Shown piece after piece: positions 6,580-14,809 of a stretch of DNA of 48,994 nt. The number at the start of each line of letters is the position of its first letter. The first letter of the stretch is position 1. The notes under the pieces were generated by a model. It was not told the origin of the DNA. It made no database searches and saw only the letters and a list, made by a program, of their open reading frames with translations. The position numbers and the translations under genes were made by a program. The DNA comes from Cyanobacteria bacterium CYA (GTDB taxonomy: Bacteria > Planctomycetota > Phycisphaerae > Phycisphaerales > UBA1924): NCBI GenBank assembly GCA_008363215.1, contig RHKP01000030.1:1-48994 (forward strand), in the 5' to 3' direction.

Positions 6580-8100
6580 GTGGCATTGTTTGGGAAGAAG
6601 AAGGACGAAACGACCGGAGGCGAAGGCCTCCCGCCTGATGATGCGACCGTGTCGAACGGCACCGGCGAGGCGGATGGGCGTTCGCCCGACAAGGCCGCCA
6701 AGTTCTTCGATGCCGCCCGCGTCAGACACGAGTCGGGCAACTACGAGTACGCCGCCCAACTCTGGCTTCAGGGGCTGGCGTGGGATCCGACCGATCTCGA
6801 GGCGGTGAAGTCATTCTGGCAGACCATCCAGAAGTTCGCCGAATCGCAGAAAAAGAAGAGCGCGACCAAGGAGATGCTCAAGGCCGTTGCGGAAGCCAAG
6901 GGCCCGACGCGGCGATTTCTGAGCGAGATTCTCAACGCGTCGTTTCGGTGGGAGTCAGATGTGATGGCGGTTTTGAAGGCCGCCGAAGCCGCCGGCGCGG
7001 TCGAGGCCCTGTCCACCGCCGACCTGTGCGCCAAGCAGGCGTACGGACTGGCGCAGCGGGACAAGAAGCCCCGCAAGGACGTGTTCGTGCGGCTTATGGA
7101 GGTCTTCCGCCAGACCAACAACTTCAAACTGGCGGTCGAGAGTGGGGAAATCGCCCGTCAACTCGACCCCTCCGACGGCGAACTGCAGGCCAGCGTCCGC
7201 AACATGATGGCCCAGCAGACCATGTCCGCCGGCGGCTTCGACCAGGCCGGGGAGTCGGGCGGGTTTCGCAGGAACATCCGCGACGCGCAGAAGCAGGCCG
7301 AGTTGGAAGCCTCCGATCGCCTGGTGCGCACTGACGAGGAGAAGGACAAACTGGTCGAGGCCGCCAAGCGTGATCTCGACGCCAACCCTGAAGATCCGAC
7401 GCTGATCGAACGGTATGGGAGCGAACTGCTCAAGCGCAACAAGCAGGGCGATCTCATCCGGGCGATGAATCACTACCTGCAGGCCTATCAGCGCACCAGG
7501 CAGTACCGCTTCCGCCAGAAGTCCGGCGAAATTCAGTTGCGTCTCATGCGGCAGAACCTGTCGCGGCAGCAGAAGTTGGCCGAGCAGAACCCCGATGACA
7601 TTGACATCAAGTCCAAACTCGAGTCGATGCAGAAGGAACTGGACCGCATCGAGACCGAAGAGTTGCGCGGGCGTGTGGAGAACTACCCGACCGACCTGCC
7701 CGCCAAGTTCGAACTGGGGCGGAAGTTGTTCGACATCGGGCAGTACGACGAGTCGATCGCGCTCTTCCAGGCTGCACAGGAGGATCCCAAGAACCGTGGG
7801 CAGGTACTCGCGTACATGGGGCGCGCGTTTCAGCAGTTGGATGGGTGGGAAAATGAGGCGATCCAGACGCTTCGCAATGCGATTGACATGCTGCCGGACC
7901 CTAAGTCCGATCTCGGACTTGAACTGCGCTACGACTTGATGCTCGCGCTCTACGCCAAGGGCAAGCGCGATCGCGAGCGTTCCGCGGCCGAGGAAGCCGA
8001 CCAACTGGCCGCCGGCATCGCGATGCAGCGGTTCAACTACCGCGATATCCGCGAGCGTCGCGGCTCGATCAAGAGTCTGCTCGATGAACTGAAGGATTGA
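6580..8100 (+). CDS. TPR-repeat protein, cytoplasmic
   Basis: 506 residues starting at a GTG with AGGGG upstream. Helical repeats of the tetratricopeptide kind are visible at about residues 40-75 (FFDAARVRHESGNYEYAAQ) and 369-405 (KFELGRKLFDIGQYDESIAL), with weaker repeats between. A highly charged segment at about 225-275, rich in Lys, Glu and Asp, looks like a coiled coil or linker. There is no signal peptide or membrane segment. The first 30 residues (MALFGKKKDETTGGEG) look disordered. It precedes kdsB by seven bases, so the two are probably cotranscribed. TPR proteins act as scaffolds; nothing here identifies the partner. Confidence 0.85.
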   Translation: MALFGKKKDETTGGEGLPPDDATVSNGTGEADGRSPDKAAKFFDAARVRHESGNYEYAAQLWLQGLAWDPTDLEAVKSFWQTIQKFAESQKKKSATKEMLKAVAEAKGPTRRFLSEILNASFRWESDVMAVLKAAEAAGAVEALSTADLCAKQAYGLAQRDKKPRKDVFVRLMEVFRQTNNFKLAVESGEIARQLDPSDGELQASVRNMMAQQTMSAGGFDQAGESGGFRRNIRDAQKQAELEASDRLVRTDEEKDKLVEAAKRDLDANPEDPTLIERYGSELLKRNKQGDLIRAMNHYLQAYQRTRQYRFRQKSGEIQLRLMRQNLSRQQKLAEQNPDDIDIKSKLESMQKELDRIETEELRGRVENYPTDLPAKFELGRKLFDIGQYDESIALFQAAQEDPKNRGQVLAYMGRAFQQLDGWENEAIQTLRNAIDMLPDPKSDLGLELRYDLMLALYAKGKRDRERSAAEEADQLAAGIAMQRFNYRDIRERRGSIKSLLDELKD

Positions 8101-8107
8101 GCATTCC

Positions 8108-8863
8108 ATGGGCGCGGTTGTCATCATCCCCGCGCGGCTGGGCTCGACGCGATTCCCTCGCAAGGTGCTGGCCGACCGCACCGGCCGGCCGCTGATCCAG
8201 CACGTCTGGGAGCAGGCTCGTCGCAGCGGTGCCGAACGTGTGGTCATCGCCACCGACGCCGACGAGGTGGCCGCGCGCGTGCAGTCCTTCGGCGGGCAGT
8301 GCGTGATGACCTCCACGACTCACGAGAACGGTACCAGCCGCCTGGCCGAGGCATCGACGTTGCTGGGACTCGACGACAAGGTGATCGTGGTCAACGTGCA
8401 GGGCGATGAACCGGAAATTGAGCCGGGCGCGATCGACGAAGTCGTGCAACTGCTCGAACGCTGCGGCGCCCCGATGAGCACAATCGCTACGCCGATCCCC
8501 AGTGACGCCATCTTTGCCAGCCCCAACGCCGTGAAAGTCGTGCTGCGGCCGGCGTCGGATGGGGTCGCCCGGGCGATGTACTTCTCGCGGGCGCCGATCC
8601 CGCATGTGCGCGATGGAGGTGATCGGGGTGAGCGGTTGCTGCACGTGGGGATCTATGCCTACCGGGCTGGGTTCCTGCGCCAATACGCGGCCCTGCCCCC
8701 GACGGCGCTGGAGCGGGTTGAGAAACTCGAGCAACTCCGCGCCCTCGAACACGGGTTTGAGATCGCAGTTGGGGTGCGGGCGGTCTCGTCGGTCGGCGTC
8801 GATACGCCCGAGGACTACGAGCGATTCGTGGATCGCTGGGTGGCTCGCAAGCGATCGCCCTGA
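8108..8863 (+). CDS. kdsB: 3-deoxy-manno-octulosonate cytidylyltransferase
   Basis: 251 residues, the family's usual length. It activates KDO as CMP-KDO for LPS inner-core assembly. Signatures are IIPARLGSTRFPRKVL (6-21), the nucleotide-binding VVNVQGDEP (94-102) and FSRAPIPHVRD. The usual H-x-S/N-G-T-(D/E)-R motif reads HENGTSR (72-78), with Ser in place of the acidic residue, a modest deviation. It lies seven bases after the TPR gene and shares its promoter. Together with hldE further right, it indicates an LPS-type outer membrane. A related cytidylyltransferase for another keto-acid is possible but less likely. Confidence 0.92.
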   Translation: MGAVVIIPARLGSTRFPRKVLADRTGRPLIQHVWEQARRSGAERVVIATDADEVAARVQSFGGQCVMTSTTHENGTSRLAEASTLLGLDDKVIVVNVQGDEPEIEPGAIDEVVQLLERCGAPMSTIATPIPSDAIFASPNAVKVVLRPASDGVARAMYFSRAPIPHVRDGGDRGERLLHVGIYAYRAGFLRQYAALPPTALERVEKLEQLRALEHGFEIAVGVRAVSSVGVDTPEDYERFVDRWVARKRSP

Positions 8864-9009
8864 GGTTCAGCGCTGCGAACGCATTGGCGGATGACGGACG
8901 CTGGTGGCCCCCCGCACGCAGGCTGCGCCGCGGTGCTCCGCGGGGATTCCGTCCAGCCTCACCCGGAAGAGGCGCCCGCGTTCAGATCCGACCGGGGCTG
9001 GTTCGAAAC

Positions 9010-9489
9010 CTAAGCAACCTCGAACAGGAACTCGACCTCGACCGTCACGTTGAGCGGGAGGGCGCAACTGCCCACGGCCGCGCGGGCGTGCCTGCCGTCC
9101 TCGCCGAAGACCGCGACCAACAGATCGCTGGCTCCGTTGGCGACCTTGGGTTGGTCCCCGAAGTCCGGTTCGCTGGCCACAAAGCATCCCACCCGCACCA
9201 CGCGCCGGATGCGGTCGATGGTGCCCAGTTCGCCCGCTGCGACGGCCAGGGCGTTGAGGGCGCATTGCCGGGCGGCGGCGGCGGCCTGCTCGATCGAACC
9301 GGCAGCGGGCATGGCGCCCGTCATGATCACCTTTCCCGCCACGATCGGGATCTGTCCGCTGACGAACAAGAGGTTGCCCGATCGGACTGCGGGGACGTAC
9401 GAGGCGACGGGGCGGGGCGGGCTGGGCAGGGTCAGACCGAGTTCGGCCAGGCGTTGGGAGGGGGTGGAAGTATGGGGCACGTGGAGCAT
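9010..9489 (-). CDS. RidA/YjgF-family protein
   Basis: 159 residues from the ATG at 9487-9489, or 172 if the TTG at 9528 is used. RidA-type proteins hydrolyse reactive enamine or imine intermediates. Family features are the N-terminal SQRLAELGLTLP, NLLFVSGQIP, the long helix containing ARQCALNALAVAAGELGTID, and a C-terminal strand VTVEVEFLFEV. The catalytic Arg of classical RidA (RxTxxVxL) is replaced near the C-terminus by RAAVGSCALP. This places it in the YjgF-like 'LP9G' group, whose deaminase activity is uncertain. It is convergent with kdsB. A TATCCT hexamer (9542-9547, minus) and a perfect palindrome lie upstream. Confidence 0.85.
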   Translation of the reverse strand: MLHVPHTSTPSQRLAELGLTLPSPPRPVASYVPAVRSGNLLFVSGQIPIVAGKVIMTGAMPAAGSIEQAAAAARQCALNALAVAAGELGTIDRIRRVVRVGCFVASEPDFGDQPKVANGASDLLVAVFGEDGRHARAAVGSCALPLNVTVEVEFLFEVA

Positions 9490-9528
9490 CCTGTGAAAAA
9501 GGCGGGGCGAGGGTGGAACCGCTTGCAA

Positions 9529-9841
9529 CGGTCCCCCGAATAGGATAGTGTCCTAGTGCTGTGCACAGCGTGGCTGCGTGTGGGGGAATGAATTAATCAC
9601 TGCCCTCATCTGGTGGAAGTTCTCCACCGCTCTTTTGTCTCTCCACAGGCGGCCGACAGTCTGACCCGCGAACGACACGGGGTGGTCGCTCGCGGCGTGA
9701 TTGGGCCGAACCGCGCGGAGAGTCTGTCTCCAATCGGGACAAGGCAAGCCCCACATGGTGTGGCGCCTCGAACGTCGGGGCTCCCGGTTCAATGTTCATC
9801 GGTCGCGTGTGCGACCAAGTACTCATGTGGAGTGAATGCAA
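9529..9841. other. Intergenic region with operator-like palindrome
   Basis: No gene is apparent between the RidA-family and prepilin genes, which are divergent. On the minus strand TATCCT (9542-9547) can serve as -10 for the RidA gene. A TAGGA/TCCTA inverted repeat lies at 9541-9555. A 12-base perfect palindrome (9558-9569) falls where the -35 would be. The rest is unremarkable in composition and I see no promoter of comparable quality for the prepilin gene. Confidence 0.5.
9558..9569. promoter_or_regulatory. Perfect palindrome GCTGTGCACAGC
   Basis: A self-complementary 12-mer positioned over the expected -35 zone of the RidA-family promoter. It has the size and symmetry of a dimeric repressor operator. 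Its target regulator is unknown. Confidence 0.4.
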
Positions 9842-10807
9842 ATGACTCAGAAGAATCGTCGTACCGGCTTCACGCTGATCGAACTGCTGGTGGTCATCGC
9901 CATCATCGCCCTGCTGATCGGCATCCTGCTGCCCGCCCTGAGCAAGGCCCGCAAGACGGCCCAGCAGTTGAAGGACTCGACCCAGATCCGCAACATTCTC
10001 CAGGCGATGGCGGTGTTCGCGAACCAGAACCGCGACTCCTATCCGTTGCCCAGCCGCCTGGACAAGGGCAACAAGACCATCAATGCCGCCGCCGGTCAGG
10101 AGAGCATCAAGGACACGACTCGCAACATCTTCTCGATCCTGGTGTTCGACGGGTCGATCCCGACGGAGATGTGCATCGGCACCACCGAGCCCAACGGGCA
10201 GTTCGAGGTCTACAAGGACTACGAACTGAGCGAGCCCGAAGGCGCCGTCGATCCTGACTTCGCGCTGTGGGATCCCAAGTTCTCGGCCAACCCTGCGGAC
10301 GCCTCGTCGGCCACGGCCGTCGCTAATCAGAACCCCCAGGGCAACTTCTCCTACGCTCACACGCTGCCCTTCGGCAAGCGCAAGAGCCTCTGGAGCAACG
10401 ACTTCAGCGCCACCCAGGCCATGCTTTCCAACCGTGGTCCTGAGTATGACCTGAACGGCTCCGGTCAGGACGGCACCTGGCAACTCGTGGAGGGCACCTA
10501 CGGTGAGCAGTCCAACACCCTGCTCATCCACGGCGGCCGCAGCAAGTGGGAAGGCCTGATCGGCTACAACGACGCCCACGTCGACTTCTCGCCCGAAGCC
10601 AGCCCCGAGAAGTTGATCTTCACCTTTACCGGGTTGACTCAGCAGTATCGCACCCAGCCTGACAACATCTTCGTGTGCGAAGACGACGCCCTGCGCACCG
10701 AGGCCCCGGACAATATGCGCCTCAACCAGCGCAACGCCTGGCTGCGGCAGGTCTCCAACATCACGGTCAGTGGCGCGAACACGACTGTGACGATCTTCCA
10801 GGACTGA
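9842..10807 (+). CDS. Prepilin-like protein (type II secretion/pilin fold)
   Basis: 321 residues. The N-terminus has the class III leader: basic RRTG followed by [18 protein letters not shown], a prepilin peptidase site with Glu at mature position 5 and a long hydrophobic helix. The C-terminal part is a large soluble domain without the exact DUF1559 H-x9-DG motif, but NDAHVDFSPEA near residue 241 is of that type. Such proteins are expanded in planctomycetes and their structural role is largely unknown. ATG 9842 is preferred because GGAG (9829-9832) is nine bases away; ATG 9836 is the alternative. It is monocistronic, with a strong terminator 27 bases after the stop. Confidence 0.88.
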   Translation: MTQKNRRTGFTLIELLVVIAIIALLIGILLPALSKARKTAQQLKDSTQIRNILQAMAVFANQNRDSYPLPSRLDKGNKTINAAAGQESIKDTTRNIFSILVFDGSIPTEMCIGTTEPNGQFEVYKDYELSEPEGAVDPDFALWDPKFSANPADASSATAVANQNPQGNFSYAHTLPFGKRKSLWSNDFSATQAMLSNRGPEYDLNGSGQDGTWQLVEGTYGEQSNTLLIHGGRSKWEGLIGYNDAHVDFSPEASPEKLIFTFTGLTQQYRTQPDNIFVCEDDALRTEAPDNMRLNQRNAWLRQVSNITVSGANTTVTIFQD

Positions 10808-10834
10808 TCGGCTCTGCCTGATCTGATCTCGACA

Positions 10835-10873
10835 GGGTCCGCGGGTTCGCCCCGCGGACCCTTCTTCGTTTTC
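10835..10873 (+). terminator. Intrinsic terminator of the prepilin gene
   Basis: Perfect 11-base stem GGGTCCGCGGG (10835-10845) and CCCGCGGACCC (10851-10861) with a TTCGC loop, followed by a T-rich tract TTCTTCGTTTTC. It is the clearest rho-independent terminator in the left half of the window. Confidence 0.92.
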
Positions 10874-11152
10874 TCACGAGCCGGACAAGTGCCCGCTTTC
10901 GGGCAACTCTTCGGGTCGAACGCAACGGAAACAACCGGCGTTCAAGGCGCTCGCAACCCGGGCGTGGGTTCGCAGACTCACAAGGGCCCGGCGTCCCTTC
11001 ACGCACGAGTTTCGAGTTTCAAGTCGAAGCGGTATCAAACCTCGGGGTGCGGCAGAGGGATGACCTCCCAGCGACCGGGGCTGAGGGAAGCAAGGTCACT
11101 CCGGCCGGAAGCCTGCCTCACTGGCCCATCCAACACCGATCCGGACCGCCCA

Positions 11153-11158
11153 TACACT
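11153..11158 (+). promoter_or_regulatory. -10-like TACACT, 6 nt before exoIII start
   Basis: TACACT ends six bases before the GTG at 11165, with no ribosome site between. It fits leaderless transcription. The 280 bases between the upstream terminator and this element show no gene. Confidence 0.5.
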
Positions 11159-11164
11159 CGCCCT

Positions 11165-11947
11165 GTGCGTGTCACGACCTGGAACATCAACGGCTTTCGT
11201 GCGGCCGCCCGCAAGGGGTTGCTCGCTCAGGTTGAGCGTTTGAAACCCGATGTGCTGTTGTTGCAGGAGGTGCGGGCACTGCCCGACCAACTCGACCCGC
11301 TGCATGCGGCCCCCCCGGGCTGGCACGTGCACTGGCACCCGGCCACACGCCCGGGGTACTCCGGCGTGGCGATCTGGTCGCGCCACCCCATGAAGATCGA
11401 GTGGGTCGGGCTGGACAACGACGGGTCCGACCACGAAGGGCGGCTGGTGGTGGCCCGGGTCGGTCCGGTTCGCGTGGGCAGCGTGTACCTGCCCTCCGGC
11501 TCCTCGGGCGAGCATCGGCAGGCGGAAAAGGATCGCTGGCTGGAGAAGTTCCTGCCCTGGTGTTCGCAGTTCACGCGCTCTCGCGTGCCGACGATCCTGG
11601 GCGGCGACTTCAACATCGCGCACACCGAGCGCGACATCTTTCACTGGAAGAGCAATCAGAAGACATCGGGATTTCTGCCGCACGAGCGGGCGTGGATGAC
11701 CAGTTTCCTTCAGCAAGGCTGGCATGACTTCGTGCGAGAGCGATTCGGGGCGGTGGACGGGCCGTACTCATGGTGGTCGCAGCGTGGGCAGGCGCGGGCG
11801 CTGGATCGCGGATGGCGGATTGACTACGTGGTGGGAAACCGGGCAGCGGGGAAGATTGTGCGGCAAGCGTGGATCGATCGCGACGCGGGAATTGCGGTTT
11901 CCGATCATGCGCCGGTGAGCGTGGAACTGGACGTGCTGGCGGTCTGA
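11165..11947 (+). CDS. xthA: Exodeoxyribonuclease III family AP endonuclease
   Basis: 260 residues beginning at a GTG. Enzymes of this family cut DNA 5' of abasic sites and have 3'-exonuclease activity in base-excision repair. Motifs are TTWNINGFRA (4-13), LLQEVRA with catalytic Glu35, YSGVAIWSRHP, LGGDFNIAH with Asp148 and Asn150, and the terminal SDHAPV with Asp247 and His248. All catalytic residues are present. The frame is open for another 92 codons upstream, but that stretch has no conserved content and the family starts at this position. It stands alone between the terminator at 10835 and the structured convergent region beginning 11948. Confidence 0.93.
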   Translation: MRVTTWNINGFRAAARKGLLAQVERLKPDVLLLQEVRALPDQLDPLHAAPPGWHVHWHPATRPGYSGVAIWSRHPMKIEWVGLDNDGSDHEGRLVVARVGPVRVGSVYLPSGSSGEHRQAEKDRWLEKFLPWCSQFTRSRVPTILGGDFNIAHTERDIFHWKSNQKTSGFLPHERAWMTSFLQQGWHDFVRERFGAVDGPYSWWSQRGQARALDRGWRIDYVVGNRAAGKIVRQAWIDRDAGIAVSDHAPVSVELDVLAV

Positions 11948-12321
11948 CGGCGGCCGAGCGATGCGCCGTGCAAGCCTCGCCCTTGGGAGAGAGTGTGGCT
12001 GACCGACCCATACGGGCTTGCATGAGTGCGTGCGCTCGCGCCGGGCGGTGCCGAGGCCCGCGCTAGCCGCGGCTCGGCGGATACATCCTCCAGCCCGTCA
12101 AGGTTGTACCAAGACCCAGTGCTGAACGGCCCGGATGCGTCCGGGCATGCGGGCGCGGCCCTCGCTCCCGGACGCATGATCTAGTTCAGTCCGTGTGTGG
12201 CGCTCTGCCGCGTGCGCGCGGGACTGCTTGCTCCGGAAGCACACGGTGTTGCAGATCACGCCGCTCTACGCGGCGCCGAGCAGGGGTGCAACAGGCAGGC
12301 AGAAACTTGCGCAAAGCCGTA
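11948..12321. other. Structured convergent intergenic region
   Basis: No convincing ORF lies between the convergent exoIII and DUF1080 genes. Four consecutive inverted repeats fill the space: 11969-11976 with 12015-12022; 12050-12055 with 12073-12078, enclosing CCGCG/CGCGG; 12122-12127 plus 12135-12145 with 12167-12177 plus 12184-12189; and 12247-12253 with 12287-12293, enclosing CGCCGC/GCGGCG at 12259-12275. None has a T-run. It may be a structured non-coding RNA, a group of 3'-end protecting hairpins, or a cluster of REP-like elements. Confidence 0.5.
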
Positions 12322-13665
12322 TCAGTGTTCAATCCGCCTGATCCACACCTCGCGGAACGCAACCGGGTCGCTGTGACCTGCGAAGCCGAAGTGCCCCTCG
12401 GTCCGGCTGCGTCCGGTGAAGTGGTCGGGCTCATACATGAACTCGGTGATCTCCGACGTGTCCTTGTCGAGGATCACGGTCCCGTTGAGTTCAACCGTGA
12501 TGCGCGGGCCGACCACCGTCACCTCCTGGAAGTTCCACACGCCCGGCTCGCGGAGGTATCCGCGCTGCGCCGCCCATTGCCCGTAGACCGAGCCGTGGTA
12601 CTGCCGCGGGTCGAGTTTGGCGTACTGCGGCGCCTCGCTGTCGAGCACCTGCAACTCGCACATGCCGACATAGGCCGTGTCGCCCTCGCCCGGATACCGG
12701 ATCGCCAGCCCGTTGTTCCCGCCGGGCGGGAGCAGGAACTCAAACTGCACGGCGAAGTCGTCGTACACCGCATTTGTGAAGATCGTCCCGCCCTGGTGCT
12801 CCTTGCACCGCAGAGCGCCATCCACCACTTCGTAGTTCTCCACCGGGCCTGACCATCCTGTGAAATCGCGCCCGTTGAACACCTTCTCAAAGCCCGCCCG
12901 CGTCGGCTCGGGCTTGTCCACCCCGCCGCGCCGCAGGATCGCGTTGGCCTCCTCGGCGGCGATTTCCCGGATGTTTATGTTCCTCCAGCGGATCTCTCCG
13001 CCGTGCGTCTGCAACTGGATCGGGCCTGTACGAGGTGCGGGCAGCGCGCGGTCGAAGTAGTTCTCCAGCCGCGCGTGATCGACCACGATCTTCCCGTTCA
13101 GCCACACGCTGACACGCTCACCCACCATCACCACTCGCACCCTGTTCCATTCGCCAAAAGGCCTGTCGGCCTTCGCGAGCGGATCCTTGCCGGCAGCGCC
13201 CGGCGAGTTGTTCCACAGCCCGCCGCTGCCCTTGTCGGCACCGATGCTCCACTTCCCGCCGGCCTCCGTGGTGTCCCAGATCTGCACCTGCGGGAGCCCG
13301 CGAAGGTAGATCCCGCTGTCCGCGCCGGCGACAGTCCTGTACTCAAGCGTCAACTCAAAGTCGGCGTAGTTCTTCTCGGTGGTCAGATAGAGCCCGCCGC
13401 CGTCATTGACCAGTTCCGCACCCTCGACGCTCCAGTGCGCCTGGATGTCAGGCAGGCTGGCCCGCTTCTTCTCGGCCAGTTTCTCAGGTTCGAGCGCCAT
13501 CCACCCGCGCGGGTCTTCGGTCTCGGCCCCCCACCAGCCGGCGAGATCCTTGCCGTTGAACAGCGCGACGAACCCGTTCGCGGGCGCCGGGTTCGCCGGC
13601 CCCTGCCCGGGCGCGCACGTCGCAACCAACCCCACAACAGCCGAGGCGATCAGGTGCCTGAGCAT
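12322..13665 (-). CDS. Secreted protein with two DUF1080 domains
   Basis: 447 residues. An N-terminal signal peptide (MLRHLIASAVVGLVATCAPG) indicates export. Two DUF1080 (3-keto-disaccharide hydrolase / concanavalin-like) domains follow: about residues 28-240 (FVALFNGKDLAGWWG ... GEIRWRNINIREI) and 262-447 (FEKVFNGRDFTGWSG ... FREVWIRRIEH). Both keep the starting FNG-(K/R)-D-(L/F)-(A/T)-GW signature and the internal WN-x-(F/V) ... LNG strands. The family is abundant in planctomycetes and is linked to carbohydrate binding or cleavage. It starts 17 bases after serC, so it appears to be the third gene of the serine operon, an unexpected pairing. Its 3' end faces the structured region. Confidence 0.9.
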   Translation of the reverse strand: MLRHLIASAVVGLVATCAPGQGPANPAPANGFVALFNGKDLAGWWGAETEDPRGWMALEPEKLAEKKRASLPDIQAHWSVEGAELVNDGGGLYLTTEKNYADFELTLEYRTVAGADSGIYLRGLPQVQIWDTTEAGGKWSIGADKGSGGLWNNSPGAAGKDPLAKADRPFGEWNRVRVVMVGERVSVWLNGKIVVDHARLENYFDRALPAPRTGPIQLQTHGGEIRWRNINIREIAAEEANAILRRGGVDKPEPTRAGFEKVFNGRDFTGWSGPVENYEVVDGALRCKEHQGGTIFTNAVYDDFAVQFEFLLPPGGNNGLAIRYPGEGDTAYVGMCELQVLDSEAPQYAKLDPRQYHGSVYGQWAAQRGYLREPGVWNFQEVTVVGPRITVELNGTVILDKDTSEITEFMYEPDHFTGRSRTEGHFGFAGHSDPVAFREVWIRRIEH

Positions 13666-13682
13666 CGATGAGACTCCCGTCT

Positions 13683-14786
13683 TCAGCGCGCCGCGGTCGT
13701 CTTGGCGTGCTCGTGCGCAAACTCCTTCATGAACGCGACGAGCGCCGTGGCGCCCTCCTTCGGGAAGGCGTTGTACATGCTCGCACGCATGCCGCCCACC
13801 ATCCGATGCCCCTTCAGTTCGCGCATGCCATTGCCCGCCGCCTTCTCGATGAACAACTTGTCCAGTTCCGGCGTCGGGCACTTGAACGTGATGTTCATGT
13901 TGCTGCGACTGTTCTTCCTGGCGTGCGGAATGAAGAAGTCCTGGCTGTCCAGGAAGTCATAGATGACCTTGGCCTTCTCCGCGTTGCGAGCAGCCATCGC
14001 CTTCAGTCCGCCCTCAGACAGGATCCACTTGAACACCTGACCCATCAGATACACGCCGAAGGTCGGCGGAGTGTTGAAGCGCCCGTGCTCCTCGGCGTGC
14101 TTGCCGAACTGCATCATCGTCGGCAGTTCGCGCACAGGCTTGGCGATCAGATCCTTGCGGGCGATCACCAGCACGATGCCCGACGGGCCCAGGTTCTTCT
14201 GCGCCCCCGCGTAGATCAAGCCGTACCTGGTCACATCGATCGGTTTGCTGAAAATGTTGCTCGAAGCATCGCACACCAGGAATGCGCCCTTCGGCGGCGT
14301 CGGCTCGGCCTGAAACTCGGTCCCCATGATCGTGTTGTTGGCCGTGAAGTGCACGTACACCGGGTTCTCCGAGTACTTCACTTCCCCGCCCGCGGGGATG
14401 CGGTCGTAGTTGGTGTCCTTGCTTGACCCGCAGATGTGGCATGTGCCGTAGTGCGGCACTTCCTTGATCGAGTCGTTGGCCCACTTGCCGGTCTGGAAGT
14501 AGTCGGCCGTGCGATCGGCAGGAAGGAAGTTGGCCGGCACGAAGTAGCACTGGCTCGTTGCCCCGCCCTGCATCCAGAACACCGCGTAGTCGTCGGGAAT
14601 GCCCGCCACCTGCCGGCACGCCGCCTCGGTCTCGGCCGTGATCTTGTCAAACTCCTTGCCGCGGTGGCTCAACTCGAGGATGCCCATTCCGCTGCCGTAG
14701 ATGTCCCAGATGTCCTGCTGGGCCTGCTTGAGCACCGGCTCGGGCAGAACGCCGGGGCCGGCCGAGAAGTTGTACGTCTTCCGCAT
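13683..14786 (-). CDS. serC: Phosphoserine aminotransferase
   Basis: 367 residues, typical length. It converts 3-phosphohydroxypyruvate and glutamate to phosphoserine in serine synthesis (PLP enzyme, cytoplasm). The start YNFSAGPGVLPEPVL and ILELSHRGKEF are diagnostic. GGATSQ lies in the cofactor pocket, and the PLP lysine is Lys197 in YAGAQKNLGPSG. SHRGKEF and the closing GHRMVGGMRASMYNAFP bind substrate. A run containing CHICG (116-120) sits in a surface loop. AAGGAG lies eight bases before the ATG. It follows serA by 23 bases; together they give two successive steps of the phosphorylated pathway. Confidence 0.96.
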   Translation of the reverse strand: MRKTYNFSAGPGVLPEPVLKQAQQDIWDIYGSGMGILELSHRGKEFDKITAETEAACRQVAGIPDDYAVFWMQGGATSQCYFVPANFLPADRTADYFQTGKWANDSIKEVPHYGTCHICGSSKDTNYDRIPAGGEVKYSENPVYVHFTANNTIMGTEFQAEPTPPKGAFLVCDASSNIFSKPIDVTRYGLIYAGAQKNLGPSGIVLVIARKDLIAKPVRELPTMMQFGKHAEEHGRFNTPPTFGVYLMGQVFKWILSEGGLKAMAARNAEKAKVIYDFLDSQDFFIPHARKNSRSNMNITFKCPTPELDKLFIEKAAGNGMRELKGHRMVGGMRASMYNAFPKEGATALVAFMKEFAHEHAKTTAAR

Positions 14787-14809
14787 GTTCGATCTCCTTC
14801 ACCCGCGCC

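Noticed and set aside
6955..8316. A 453-codon open frame antisense to the TPR gene and kdsB
   Set aside because: It runs opposite two well-supported genes, has no ribosome site and no recognisable domain; long antisense frames are expected in GC-rich DNA.
11061..11164. Longer N-terminus for the exoIII gene
   Set aside because: The upstream codons have no conserved sequence, and the family's first strand begins right at GTG 11165.
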